The position numbers were made by a program, and so were the translations under genes. 64,000 nt of DNA from Phocaeicola abscessus CCUG 55929 (lineage in GTDB: Bacteria; Bacteroidota; Bacteroidia; Bacteroidales; Bacteroidaceae), in NCBI RefSeq assembly GCF_000312445.1, contig NZ_HE997184.1:257346-321345 (forward strand), written 5' to 3'. Positions 7,599 through 16,762 of the stretch are shown here, one piece after another. Position 1 is the first letter of the stretch. Each line of letters begins with the position of its first letter. Under the pieces are notes generated by a model, which saw nothing but the letters and a program-made list of their open reading frames with translations, was not told the origin of the DNA and did not search any database.

Positions 7599-8159
7599 AT
7601 GGAACTACAAACAGAACGCCTCTTGCTGCGCCCCTGGCACGAAGATGATGCCGAGGCACTTTATCGTTATGCCTGCAATCCCAACGTTGGGCCGATTGCA
7701 GGCTGGCCGCCACACACAAGCGTTGAAAACAGCCGAGAAATAATCAAAACCGTCCTCTCGGGCGAAGAATCCTACGCAGTTGTATTGAAAGAAACCGGCG
7801 AACCCATTGGCAGCATTGGAATAATGACCGCAAGAAGCGAAATTCACACTGTGAAGATTTCAGACACTGAATGCGAGATTGGTTATTGGATTGGCGAACC
7901 CTACTGGGGACAAGGATTGATTCCCGAAGCCATACGCGAAATACTTCGTCACGCCTTCGAGGATTTGCATCTTTCTTCCGTTTGGTGCGGTTATTACGAC
8001 GGCAATGAAAAATCGCATCGTGCACAAGAGAAATGCGGGTTCATATACCATCACACCGAACATAATAACCCCGTACCATTGATGAACGATACTCGCACAG
8101 CGCACTTCACCAAAATCACTTTAGAAGATTGGAAAAACAACATCGGTAACTTGAAATAA
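7599..8159 (+). CDS. GNAT family N-acetyltransferase (RimJ/RimL type)
   Basis: A 186-residue cytoplasmic acetyltransferase. It opens with ETERLLLRPW-like sequence (LQTERLLLRPWHEDDAEALY), has the acetyl-CoA-binding region around IGYWIGEPYWGQGLIPEAIR and the closing NEKSHRAQEKCGF motif. This is the pattern of ribosomal-protein alanine acetyltransferases and their many small-molecule relatives. The acceptor is unknown. It follows dinD by 36 bp in the same direction and leads a run of small accessory genes. Confidence 0.88.
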   Translation: MELQTERLLLRPWHEDDAEALYRYACNPNVGPIAGWPPHTSVENSREIIKTVLSGEESYAVVLKETGEPIGSIGIMTARSEIHTVKISDTECEIGYWIGEPYWGQGLIPEAIREILRHAFEDLHLSSVWCGYYDGNEKSHRAQEKCGFIYHHTEHNNPVPLMNDTRTAHFTKITLEDWKNNIGNLK

Positions 8160-8174
8160 ATAACAAGGGAGGTT

Positions 8175-8705
8175 ATGACAAAAATAAACTTAATAATGAT
8201 GCTTCTCCCTGTCGTATTCATGGTTCACGAATACGAGGAAATTATGATGTTTAGACGTTGGATTGACAGGAACAGGGAAGAGTTAAGAAAACGATTCCCT
8301 AAAATCGAATCGTTCTTTACCCGACAAGGAGTTTTCGATTATTCCACTTCTACCTTCGCTGTTGGCACTGCTCACGAGTTCATACTTATTTCTGTTGTTT
8401 CGTTTTACTCCGTTTGGACAGGGGAGTATCAATGGTGGTTTGCCGCCTTGGCAGGGTATTCCGTTCACCTTTTAATACATATCGTGCAATGGATTGTGTA
8501 TCGAAAGTATGTGCCGGTTATCATTACCAGCCTCCTAACATTACCTTATTGCATCTATGCTTTTGCTGAATTTTCAAAAATCACAGTTCTATCCTCCTCC
8601 CAAATGGTTTTATGGGCAGCTATTGGCATTGTTCTAACCGTATTAAGTTTGTTTTCTGCATTCTTTTGTATGGACAAATTTCAACGATGGGAAAAGGAAA
8701 GATAA
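8175..8705 (+). CDS. HXXEE-motif integral membrane protein
   Basis: A 176-residue membrane protein. The name-giving motif is present as HEYEE (residues about 18-22), just after a hydrophobic first segment, and three to four further hydrophobic helices follow. Acidic and histidine residues in the membrane suggest metal binding or hydrolase-like chemistry, but no function is established for the family. It is preceded by a strong purine-rich ribosome binding site (AAGGGAGG), uncommon in Bacteroidota, perhaps a sign of transfer. It lies 15 bp after the GNAT gene and 25 bp before the methyltransferase. Confidence 0.75.
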   Translation: MTKINLIMMLLPVVFMVHEYEEIMMFRRWIDRNREELRKRFPKIESFFTRQGVFDYSTSTFAVGTAHEFILISVVSFYSVWTGEYQWWFAALAGYSVHLLIHIVQWIVYRKYVPVIITSLLTLPYCIYAFAEFSKITVLSSSQMVLWAAIGIVLTVLSLFSAFFCMDKFQRWEKER

Positions 8706-8730
8706 ATAGCAAATCAACAAGAAACAAACA

Positions 8731-9519
8731 ATGGAAGATTATTATAAAACAAACAAAGAGGCGTGGAATGCAAGGACAAAGATACACCTGCATTCCTCGT
8801 TTTACGACTTGGATAAATTCAAGAAAGAGGTAAAGTCTGTTCCCGACTTGGATTTGTCTTTGTTGGGAGACATTCGGGGAAAGTCTATTCTGCATCTTCA
8901 ATGTCATTTCGGCATGGATACGCTGTCCCTGTCAAAGATGGGAGCTGACATTGTGGGGGTAGATTTCTCAGAAGAAGCTATACAAACGGCAAAGTCTTTG
9001 AATGAGGAATTAGGACTGAATGCACAATTCTGCTGCTGCAACATATACGATGCGCCTGTCGTGCTGCAAGGGCAACAGTTTGACATCGTTTATACGTCTT
9101 ACGGTGTTGTCAATTGGTTGCCCGACTTAATCCAATGGGGACATGTAATTTCACAAATGCTGAAAGACTGTGGAAGGTTCGTTATCGTGGAATTTCACCC
9201 CGTATTATGGATGTTCAATGAAGATTTTTCTCAAGTCCGATATGCTTATTCGCGCAAAGAACCTTACGTTGTGGAAGAAGCAACCTACACAGATTCGGAA
9301 AATGACAATCGGCAAAAGACCGTTACGTGGAATCACGGGCTGGCTGTAGTGCTGAATGGTTTGCTCTGTAATGGTTTGCAGATAAAGTCTTTCGGAGAGT
9401 ATGATTACTCGCCTTTCAACCTATTTGGGAATATGACAGTTGAAAAGAACGGAACGTTCAAAATCGCAGGAAAGAATGGCGAGATACCGATGCTGTTTTC
9501 TGTTGCAGTGGTGAAATAA
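8731..9519 (+). CDS. Class I SAM-dependent methyltransferase
   Basis: A 262-residue Rossmann-fold methyltransferase. The SAM-binding motif I is SILHLQCHFGMDTLSLSKMG with an acidic motif II ADIVGVDFSEEAI, and the post-motif region FDIVYTSYGVVNWLPDL is typical of the UbiE/Methyltransf_25 groups. No target-recognition domain is visible, so a small-molecule substrate is more likely than DNA or protein. It is codirectional with the HXXEE and TfoX-N genes and may share their transcript. Confidence 0.85.
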   Translation: MEDYYKTNKEAWNARTKIHLHSSFYDLDKFKKEVKSVPDLDLSLLGDIRGKSILHLQCHFGMDTLSLSKMGADIVGVDFSEEAIQTAKSLNEELGLNAQFCCCNIYDAPVVLQGQQFDIVYTSYGVVNWLPDLIQWGHVISQMLKDCGRFVIVEFHPVLWMFNEDFSQVRYAYSRKEPYVVEEATYTDSENDNRQKTVTWNHGLAVVLNGLLCNGLQIKSFGEYDYSPFNLFGNMTVEKNGTFKIAGKNGEIPMLFSVAVVK

Positions 9520-9548
9520 TTATTGAGAATGAATTAAACCGATAGACT

Positions 9549-9866
9549 ATGGCATGCAACAGTGATTTTGTACAATACGTTGCCGACCAATGTGCTGGTG
9601 CGGGCGAAATAACCGTCAGGAAAATGTTCGGCGACTACGGCATTTATTGCAACGGTAAAATCTTCGGACTCATTTGCGATGACCGACTCTACATCAAGCC
9701 GACAGAGGCTGCGAGAGGATTGCTGCGCGACGAGGATATGCATCCGCCATACCCCGGCGCAAAGGACTATTTCCATATTTCCGACGTTGACGACCGCGAA
9801 TACCTCGTCTCCCTCGTTCGGGCCACCTACAACGATTTGCCCGAACCGAAACCAAAGAAAAGATAA
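9549..9866 (+). CDS. TfoX/Sxy N-terminal domain protein
   Basis: A 105-residue single-domain protein. VRKMFGDYGIYCNGKIFGLI matches the core of the TfoX N-terminal domain, and the end VRATYNDLPEPKPKKR is typical of the short stand-alone form. The C-terminal domain of true competence regulators is missing. Stand-alone TfoX-N proteins are common in Bacteroidota and have no proven competence role. It is the last intact gene of the accessory island. Confidence 0.85.
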   Translation: MACNSDFVQYVADQCAGAGEITVRKMFGDYGIYCNGKIFGLICDDRLYIKPTEAARGLLRDEDMHPPYPGAKDYFHISDVDDREYLVSLVRATYNDLPEPKPKKR

Positions 9867-9871
9867 AAAAT

Positions 9872-9985
9872 CATATCTCACGAATTGTCATTGCCCTCGT
9901 GGCTGTGGCTTTCTTTATGGAGTACATTGACTCAACCGTCTTGGTGAAGGCTCTTGCCGTCCATCCTGCTCTCACGGGGATTCCA
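9872..9985 (+). pseudogene. N-terminal remnant of an MFS (DHA2-like) exporter
   Basis: In the frame of base 9881 the sequence reads RIVIALVAVAFFMEYIDSTV, which resembles the first transmembrane helix and motif region of 14-TM drug exporters (FxEYxDxTV). No start codon is in frame, and similarity ends after about 35 codons. It appears to be the stump of a deleted gene at the right edge of the accessory island. Confidence 0.55.
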
Positions 9986-10046
9986 CAAATCGGGATTACA
10001 GGAAAGTTTACGCGCTACTTTTCGATGCTTTTCCGCGAATTTATTT

Positions 10047-10054
10047 TATCTTTG
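10047..10054 (+). promoter_or_regulatory. -7 box setting the start of the cytidylate-kinase-like gene
   Basis: TATCTTTG lies 4 bp before an ATG at 10059 and 25 bp before the ATG at 10080. Transcription would start near 10061, which makes 10080 the usable start codon. Confidence 0.6.
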
Positions 10055-10079
10055 CTTTATGAATAAAAGCAGAAGCCTC

Positions 10080-10712
10080 ATGAACGAACATTTTGTAATC
10101 AACTTAGGACGCCAACTAGGTAGCGGCGGGCGAGAGATCGGCCGGAAACTGTCGAAAGCATTCGATATCGCCTATTACGACAGGGAACTCATCCAGTTAG
10201 CCTCCGACGAAAGCGGTCTATGCAAGGAATTCTTTGAAAAAGCCGACGAGAAAGCCCAACAACATATCCTCGGGAGCATGTTCGGAACCCGCTTCCCCTT
10301 CATCGGCGAAGGAACGATCCCTTACACCAATTGTCTGAGTAACGATTCCCTATTCAAGATTCAAAGCGACGTCATCCGCAGATTGGCGGAAAAACAGTCG
10401 TGTCTCTTCGTAGGACGTTGCGCCGACTATGTATTACGGGATTTCCCGCGTTGCGTCAACGTGTTCATTTCGGCGTCCAAAGCAGCCCGCATCGAACGAC
10501 TGACCGGCATGCATCACATTCCGAAAGAGGAAGCCGAAAGACTGATGGAAGAAACGGACAAAAAACGAGCCGACTTCTACAATTACTACAGCTATAAAAC
10601 GTGGGGAGCGGCCGCCACTTACCACCTCTGCATCGACTCTTCTGCATTGGGAATCGACCAGACCGTCGATTTCGTCCAAGAGTTCGTCAAAGTGAAACTG
10701 CACATTCATTAA
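10080..10712 (+). CDS. Cytidylate kinase-like family protein
   Basis: A 210-residue P-loop kinase of the cytidylate-kinase-like group. The nucleotide-binding segment is LGRQLGSGGREIGRKLSKAF (residues about 7-26), then YYDRELIQLA and the CLFVGRCADYVLRD segment that matches the family. It is smaller and more divergent than true CMP kinase, so a housekeeping cmk is expected elsewhere in the genome and the real substrate is unknown. The start at 10080 is chosen because a -7 box lies just before an earlier ATG. The aminopeptidase gene follows after 11 bp. Confidence 0.8.
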   Translation: MNEHFVINLGRQLGSGGREIGRKLSKAFDIAYYDRELIQLASDESGLCKEFFEKADEKAQQHILGSMFGTRFPFIGEGTIPYTNCLSNDSLFKIQSDVIRRLAEKQSCLFVGRCADYVLRDFPRCVNVFISASKAARIERLTGMHHIPKEEAERLMEETDKKRADFYNYYSYKTWGAAATYHLCIDSSALGIDQTVDFVQEFVKVKLHIH

Positions 10713-10723
10713 ATCTCCATATC

Positions 10724-12100
10724 ATGTTTGCAAAAGAAATTTATATCGATCGCCGCACTCAACTCAAAAAAACAATGGGCAGCGGACTGTTGCTGTTTTT
10801 AGGCAATGAAGAAAGCGGAATGAACTACGCGGACAATACTTACCGGTTCCGTCAAGACTCATCCTTTCTTTATTTCTTCGGACTGAATTTCGCAGGCCTG
10901 AGCGCCGTGATCGATATCGACGAGGATAAAGAAATCGTCTTTGGCCATGAACTCACCATCGACGACATCGTTTGGATGGGAACGCAACCCACCCTGCACG
11001 AGAAAGCGCAACGGATAGGAGTCGATCATACGCTCCCTACCGCCGAGTTGAAAAAGTATGTAAAAAAAGCGATCGATAAAAGGCAGCCCGTACATTACCT
11101 GCCGACTTACCGCCCCGAGCATCAGGTGAAACTCTTCCACTTATTAAATGTGAAGCCCGGTACGGAACGACCGTCCGTGCCGTTCATCCGAGCCATCGTT
11201 GAGATGCGAAACCACAAGCGTGCGGAAGAAATCGCCGAGATCGATCGCGCCTGCGACGTGACCGCCCAAATGCACACGGCCGCGATGAAGACGCTGCAAG
11301 TCGGCATGAAGGAATACGAAGTGACCGCAGTTATCGAAGCCGCCGCCCAGCAAAACGGATGTCCGCTCGCTTTTCCGACGATCGCTACAGTATGCGGTCA
11401 GACCCTGCATAATCACGTCCATATTCACTCTGTCAAAGAAGGCGACATGTTACTGGTAGACGCCGGAGCCGAGACATCGATGGGATACGCGGGCGACATG
11501 TCGTCGACAATCCCCGCCGGCAAACAGTTCTCCGACCGCCAGCGAGAAATCTACGACATTCAGGTGGCCGCCCATCAAGCGGCCGTGACCGCCTTAAAAC
11601 CGGGCGTTCCTTTTGAAGACATTCATAAACTGGCCTGCCGTACTCTTTTCGACGGGTTGAAAGCTGTGGGCCTCACGAAAGGCGACACTCACGAGGCGGT
11701 CGAAGCCGGAGCCCATGCGATGTTCTTCCCCTGCGGACTAGGGCACATGATGGGACTGGACGTGCACGACATGGAAAATTTGGGTGAGGTATGGGTAGGC
11801 TATAACGGACAACCCAAAAGCACCGTATTCGGTCTGAAGTCGTTGCGCCTCGCCCGACCTTTGGAACCGGGATTCGTGCTGACCATCGAACCGGGAATCT
11901 ACTTCATCCCGGAGTTGATTGATTACTGGAAATCCGAACATCGCTTCGCCGACTTTATCAATTACGAGAAGTTGGAAACGTACAAAGATTTTACCGGTCT
12001 GCGTAACGAGGAAGATTATCTGATCACCGAAACTGGAGCCAGACGGTTGGGACACATCTATGTTCCCCTCGCCGCCGACGAAGTGGAAGCGCTGAGATAA
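10724..12100 (+). CDS. Xaa-Pro aminopeptidase (M24B family)
   Basis: Cytoplasmic metallopeptidase of 458 residues that removes an N-terminal residue next to proline. The N-terminal AMP-N domain (RRTQLKKTMGSGLLLFLGNE) is followed by the pita-bread domain with the dinuclear metal ligands visible in order: Asp in LLVDAGAE, Asp in YAGDMSSTIP, His in GLGHMMGLDVHD, Glu in LTIEPGIY and Glu near the C-terminus. It lies 11 bp after the cytidylate-kinase-like gene and is probably in one operon with it. It converges on the fkp remnant. Confidence 0.93.
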   Translation: MFAKEIYIDRRTQLKKTMGSGLLLFLGNEESGMNYADNTYRFRQDSSFLYFFGLNFAGLSAVIDIDEDKEIVFGHELTIDDIVWMGTQPTLHEKAQRIGVDHTLPTAELKKYVKKAIDKRQPVHYLPTYRPEHQVKLFHLLNVKPGTERPSVPFIRAIVEMRNHKRAEEIAEIDRACDVTAQMHTAAMKTLQVGMKEYEVTAVIEAAAQQNGCPLAFPTIATVCGQTLHNHVHIHSVKEGDMLLVDAGAETSMGYAGDMSSTIPAGKQFSDRQREIYDIQVAAHQAAVTALKPGVPFEDIHKLACRTLFDGLKAVGLTKGDTHEAVEAGAHAMFFPCGLGHMMGLDVHDMENLGEVWVGYNGQPKSTVFGLKSLRLARPLEPGFVLTIEPGIYFIPELIDYWKSEHRFADFINYEKLETYKDFTGLRNEEDYLITETGARRLGHIYVPLAADEVEALR

Positions 12101-12105
12101 TCGCC

Positions 12106-12857
12106 CTAAATCGTCCCACAGATCCCCGTGACAGGAGAAAATCGGAATGCGCAGGCATGGTTATCCATCGTAAAGTCAATAAACCAACGATTCCTTGAAC
12201 CTTCGGTTGCCGGGGCAACACTTACCGAATGCGCGCCGATGCTTCCGTATCCTTCGCTATCATGTACAGGAATCCGCCGCCACCGGCACCCGGCAACTTG
12301 TATCCCAAACAATAATCGTCGATCAACCGGATGATGGCCTCGACCTGAGGCGGATCGGTGCCTACATCCAATCTCTTGTCCTGTTCCCACATCTTCCGAA
12401 CCAGTCGACCTGTCTCTTCCAAGTCTCCCCGCTGAATCGCTTCGTACACATCCAAGGTATGACGCTTCATCCGGGCCAGCAAGTCGAGATGTTGGGTGAC
12501 ATTGAGAAACATGTTTCGGACGACCTCCGTCAAAATTCCTTTTGCCGTACACGTAATACCGGTATAATAGAGCAAATGGCACTTTTGATATTCAGGATTG
12601 GTAAATAGATAATCCGGTAGCCAGCGCACCTGCGGATGCTGTTCCATTCCGGAAGCCGTTTCCAACCACTTGACGCCTCGCAATACGTCGCCGGGCAACG
12701 ACAATATGGCAACGCTCAACCGGTTCAGTACTTCGTCTTCGATCTGCAGATGTTCGCCTAAGGCAAGGCCGAACTGAGCATACATATCATAATAGGAAAT
12801 CTTGCCGTCCTTCTCAGTCTGTTTCACCAGCAACTCCACCGCCCTATCACTCAACAG
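12106..12857 (-). pseudogene. fkp: C-terminal remnant of bifunctional fucokinase/GDP-fucose pyrophosphorylase
   Basis: The minus strand carries the GHMP-kinase end of Fkp: RWLPDYLF, CHLLYYTGITCTAKGIL and the closing nucleotide-binding-like LPGAGGGGFLYMIAKD. No proper start exists (the open stretch begins at a TTG after a stop), the expected glycine-rich TTGGGWQDQ segment is scrambled to SVAILSLPGD, and the last about 35 codons (containing NRWFIDFTMDN) are in another frame. It is therefore a truncated, frameshifted relic. Intact Fkp makes GDP-fucose for capsule and glycoprotein in Bacteroides; another copy or loss of the pathway would be needed here. The 235 bp from 12858 to sppA hold only the sppA promoter. 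Confidence 0.78.
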
Positions 12858-13019
12858 TCAGATACCTACGTCCACTAAAAACAGGTGCGTTTGAGTCAAC
12901 TTACCCAGCAAATTAAGTGGAAGAGACAATGACTTTCTCATTCCGATTTAAATTTTCACCGTACAAAATATAGTTTAAATCATACACAGCTAAATTTACA
13001 TACGAAATCAGACATTTTC

Positions 13020-13051
13020 TTTGCATTTCCGAATACAATATCTTATTTTTG
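13020..13051 (+). promoter_or_regulatory. Promoter of the sppA-lpxK-punA-thiL operon
   Basis: TTTG (13020-13023) and TATTTTTG (13044-13051) are separated by 20 bp, fitting the Bacteroides consensus, 41 bp before the sppA ATG. Confidence 0.7.
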
Positions 13052-13092
13052 TTTGCAAATTAGGCATATCATTAATTTAATTCTTCGTTATA

Positions 13093-14868
13093 ATGAAAGA
13101 TTTTCTAAAGTATACACTTGCTACACTGGTCGGCATTGTGTTGGCAGGAATCGTCTTTTGTATCATAGGAATTGTATCGTTTGTCGGGATATTCACTTCG
13201 TCTGATTCGGAAACGAAAGTAAGAGAAAATTCGATATTCGAGTTGCAGTTGAACGGTATCATTACAGAACGGTCGCAACATAATCCGCTGTCGACGCTGC
13301 TGGAGGAAAATTACCCCACGTACGGCTTGGACGATATCCTGACGTCTATCAAAAAAGCGAAAGAAAACGAAAACATCAAAGGAATTTATCTGGAATCCTC
13401 GATTCTCGGTTATTCTTCCTATGCCACAAACGAGGAGATCCGCAGGGCCTTGCTCGATTTCAAAGAAAGCGGCAAGTTCATCGTAGCCTACGCGGATCAA
13501 TACAATCAGGCGAACTATTACCTCTCGAGCGTGGCGGACAAGGTGATCGCCAATCCGCAAGGTTCGTTGAGTTGGCACGGTTTGGCTTCTCAACCCGTCT
13601 TTTACAAGGAGTTGCTAGATAAGATTGGCATTCAGATGCAGGTCTTCAAAGTCGGGACTTATAAATCGGCGGTGGAACCTTTCACCTCCACACAGATGAG
13701 CGATGCGAATCGCGAGCAGGTTACCTTGCTCCTCAACGACTTGTGGGGAAAGATGATCGACGAGGTCTCCGAAAGCAGGAATCTCCCTGTCGACTCGCTG
13801 AATGCATACGCCGACAGGCTAATGGATCTTCAGCCGGCGCAGGAATATGTAACATGCGGCCTGGTAGATACGCTACTCTACAGAGATGAAGTCCGCAACT
13901 ATCTGAAACAATTGTCGGGCAGATCGGAAGACGAGAACTTGCGTACGCTCCTGCTGGAAGACATGGTGAATGTGAGGCGGAACGTTCCGAAAGACAAAAG
14001 CGGCAATGTCATCGCCGTCTATTATGCCTGTGGCGAAATCGATCTGAACGGAGGATTGCCCTTTGCAGGTGCGGGAGATATCGATTCCAAGAAAGTGGCA
14101 AAGGATTTGAGAAGATTGCGCGAAGATAAAAACATCCGGGCTATCGTGCTTCGGGTAAACTCTCCCGGCGGCAGCGCCTACGGGTCGGAACAGATATGGA
14201 GCGAAGTAGAAAAGACGAAAGGCGTCAAACCGATCATAGTCTCCATGGGAGATTACGCCGCCTCCGGTGGTTATTACATTTCGTGCGCCGCAGATACCAT
14301 CGTGGCGGAAACAACCACCCTGACAGGCTCTATCGGAGTCTTCGGCATGTTCCCCGATGCAAGCAAGCTGTTGAAGGATAAATTAGGCATCCGCTTCGAC
14401 GTGGTGAAGACGAACCGCATGAGCGATTTCGGCTCCCCCGAACGACCTTTCAACGAAAGCGAAAGAGCTGTCATTCAGCACTATGTTGACCTCGGATACG
14501 CCCTTTTCGTGAAACGATGCGCCGAAGGCAGAGGTATGTCGCCCGAAGCGATCGAACGAATTGCGGAAGGCCGGGTTTGGACTGGACTTCGCGCCAAGGA
14601 ATTGGGCTTAGTAGACGAAATCGGCGGCTTGGATAAGGCATTGGAGATAGCAGCGAAAAAAGCAAACCTCGAAAGTTATACGATACTGAGTTATCCGGGG
14701 AAAAAAGGATTCTGGAGCAGTTTGATAACCAATCAAAAAGACAGAATGGTTCAAAGCGAACTGAAAGAATACTTGGGAGAATTCTACAGTGGGTTCCAAT
14801 TCTTGAAACACCTGGATAACGCATATCCTATTCAGGCCAGATTGTCTTTCGAGCCGAACATCAGATGA
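13093..14868 (+). CDS. sppA: Signal peptide peptidase SppA, 67 kDa type
   Basis: Membrane-anchored serine protease of 591 residues that degrades cleaved signal peptides. One N-terminal transmembrane helix (about residues 8-33) precedes two tandem SppA domains. The Ser-Lys dyad is identifiable: Lys191 in VGTYKSAVEPF of the first domain and Ser391 in DYAASGGYYIS of the second, as in the E. coli enzyme. Length is normal for the double-domain type. It heads an operon whose next gene, lpxK, starts 3 bp after its stop. Confidence 0.95.
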   Translation: MKDFLKYTLATLVGIVLAGIVFCIIGIVSFVGIFTSSDSETKVRENSIFELQLNGIITERSQHNPLSTLLEENYPTYGLDDILTSIKKAKENENIKGIYLESSILGYSSYATNEEIRRALLDFKESGKFIVAYADQYNQANYYLSSVADKVIANPQGSLSWHGLASQPVFYKELLDKIGIQMQVFKVGTYKSAVEPFTSTQMSDANREQVTLLLNDLWGKMIDEVSESRNLPVDSLNAYADRLMDLQPAQEYVTCGLVDTLLYRDEVRNYLKQLSGRSEDENLRTLLLEDMVNVRRNVPKDKSGNVIAVYYACGEIDLNGGLPFAGAGDIDSKKVAKDLRRLREDKNIRAIVLRVNSPGGSAYGSEQIWSEVEKTKGVKPIIVSMGDYAASGGYYISCAADTIVAETTTLTGSIGVFGMFPDASKLLKDKLGIRFDVVKTNRMSDFGSPERPFNESERAVIQHYVDLGYALFVKRCAEGRGMSPEAIERIAEGRVWTGLRAKELGLVDEIGGLDKALEIAAKKANLESYTILSYPGKKGFWSSLITNQKDRMVQSELKEYLGEFYSGFQFLKHLDNAYPIQARLSFEPNIR

Positions 14869-14871
14869 GGC

Positions 14872-15990
14872 ATGGAAGATAACTTTATCGAAATAAACAA
14901 ATGGCTCTTACCAGCTGCGTGGTTATATGGGCTGGGCGTCAAGCTGCGCAACAAACTCTTCGATTGGGGAGTGCTGGAAGAACGCAGCTACCCGATACCC
15001 ATCATCTCCATCGGAAACCTCACGGTCGGCGGAACAGGCAAGACACCTCATACGGAATATTTGATAAAGCTATTGAGTCGCCAGTGGAAAGTAGCAGTCC
15101 TCAGCCGGGGATATAAACGCCAATCGAAAGGATTTATCCTGGCAAAATCCGATACTCCCCATTCGACAATCGGCGACGAGCCCTACCAGATGAAACAAAA
15201 GTTTCCCGAGACCTACATCGCCGTGGATACCGATCGCAGGCAGGGGATCGAAATGCTGATGAAGGAATCCGTCGCTCCAAATCTGGACGTAATTCTGCTC
15301 GACGACGCTTTTCAGCATCGGTACGTCAAACCCGGGCTGAACATTCTGTTAGTCGACTATCACAGACTGATTTGCGACGATGCCCTACTTCCCGCCGGCA
15401 GGCTGCGCGAGCCGGAATCGGGAAAAACGAGGGCGAACATCGTGATCATTACCAAATGCCACAAGGAAATCAACCCGATGGAATTCCGCATCCTCACCAA
15501 AAAGATGGATCTTTTCCGCTACCAGCAGTTATATTTCACCATGCTGAACTACGGGAAGCTCTATCCGCTCTCCAAGATCGGAAAAACCTATCCGTTGAGT
15601 TGTGTCAACAAGGATGTACACATACTCCTGCTTACGGGTATCGCATCCCCCGAAAAGATGGTCAAAGATCTGAAGGTATATAATAAGCACACCTCACTGT
15701 TAGCTTTTCACGATCACCACGACTTTACAGCAGCCGATTTGAGCATGCTCAAAGAACGTTTCTTGAAACTGCCCGAAAAGAGGCGCATGATCATTACCAC
15801 AGAAAAAGATGCCGCTCGTTTGGAACATCATCCGCTTTTGGACGAACAGCTTAAGCCTTACATCTACGTGCTCCCGATCGAAATTGCTTTTCTTCAGAAC
15901 CAAGCAGAATCATTTAATTCAAATATATCAGACTATGTTAGAAAGAATCAAAGAAACAGCCGCTTTTCTCAAGCAGCGCATACGTTCTAA
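14872..15990 (+). CDS. lpxK: Tetraacyldisaccharide 4'-kinase
   Basis: Phosphorylates the 4'-position of the lipid A disaccharide precursor at the inner membrane. The 372-residue protein has the hallmark SIGNLTVGGTGKTPHTEYL with the P-loop GGTGKTP at residues 53-59, then AVLSRGYKR, GDEPYQ and DAFQHR, all typical of LpxK. It starts 3 bp after sppA and overlaps the start of punA by 56 bp, an unusually long overlap. The last 20 or so residues are in the overlapped part and may be dispensable. Confidence 0.95.
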   Translation: MEDNFIEINKWLLPAAWLYGLGVKLRNKLFDWGVLEERSYPIPIISIGNLTVGGTGKTPHTEYLIKLLSRQWKVAVLSRGYKRQSKGFILAKSDTPHSTIGDEPYQMKQKFPETYIAVDTDRRQGIEMLMKESVAPNLDVILLDDAFQHRYVKPGLNILLVDYHRLICDDALLPAGRLREPESGKTRANIVIITKCHKEINPMEFRILTKKMDLFRYQQLYFTMLNYGKLYPLSKIGKTYPLSCVNKDVHILLLTGIASPEKMVKDLKVYNKHTSLLAFHDHHDFTAADLSMLKERFLKLPEKRRMIITTEKDAARLEHHPLLDEQLKPYIYVLPIEIAFLQNQAESFNSNISDYVRKNQRNSRFSQAAHTF

Positions 15991-16762
15991 TCCCCGAATC
16001 GCCATTATCTTAGGTACGGGATTGGGACGTTTAACCGATGAGATCGTCGCTCCCTATTGCATTGACTATAAAGACATTCCGCACTTCCCCGTTTCGACGG
16101 TGGAAGGCCACAGCGGCCGACTTATTTTCGGCAAGTTGGGTGGGCAAGACATCATAGCCATGCAAGGCCGTTTTCACTACTACGAGGGATATGATATGCA
16201 CGAAGTGACCTTCCCTGTCAGAGTGATGAACGAGGTGGGAATCCGGACGCTGTTCGTATCCAACGCTTCAGGCGGTACCAATCCGCTGTTCGACGTGGGC
16301 GACCTGATGATCATCACCGACCACATCAACTTCTTTCCGCAACACCCGCTGCACGGCCCGAACGTAGGCGACGGGCCCCGTTTTCCCGATATGAGCGAAG
16401 CCTATTCGAAAGATTTGATCGCCCTCGCCTTGAAGATTGCAGCAGAAAAGCGCATACACGTACAGCAAGGCGTTTATTTGGGAACACAAGGTCCTACGTA
16501 CGAAACACCAGCCGAATACAAAATGTTTCGCTTATGGGGTGCCGACGCCGTAGGTATGTCGACCGTCCCCGAAGTGATTGTGGCCAACCATTGCGGTATG
16601 AAAGTATTCGGCGTGTCGGTCGTGACGGACATGGGAGTCGAAAACCGAATTCAAAAAATCTCTCACGAAGACGTTCAGAAAGCGGCGGACGCTTCTCAGG
16701 AAAAGATGACCGAACTCATGCGCGAAATGATAAAGCGAAGCGGAGATGCAACAAATCAATAG
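15935..16762 (+). CDS. punA: Purine nucleoside phosphorylase (inosine/guanosine type)
   Basis: Trimeric-type phosphorylase of 275 residues splitting inosine or guanosine to base and ribose 1-phosphate. It shows the phosphate loop ILGTGLGRL (residues about 26-33), the signature VEGHSGRLIFG, SNASGGTNP, the LGTQGPTYETPAEY segment and AVGMSTVPEVIVA. The ATG at 15935 gives the normal family length. It overlaps lpxK by 56 bp upstream and thiL by 17 bp downstream, so it is clearly within the operon. Confidence 0.95.
   Translation: MLERIKETAAFLKQRIRSNPRIAIILGTGLGRLTDEIVAPYCIDYKDIPHFPVSTVEGHSGRLIFGKLGGQDIIAMQGRFHYYEGYDMHEVTFPVRVMNEVGIRTLFVSNASGGTNPLFDVGDLMIITDHINFFPQHPLHGPNVGDGPRFPDMSEAYSKDLIALALKIAAEKRIHVQQGVYLGTQGPTYETPAEYKMFRLWGADAVGMSTVPEVIVANHCGMKVFGVSVVTDMGVENRIQKISHEDVQKAADASQEKMTELMREMIKRSGDATNQ

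Noticed and set aside
9954..10079. N-terminal extension of the cytidylate-kinase-like protein
   Set aside because: A -7 box lies inside it, and the extra residues do not resemble the family.
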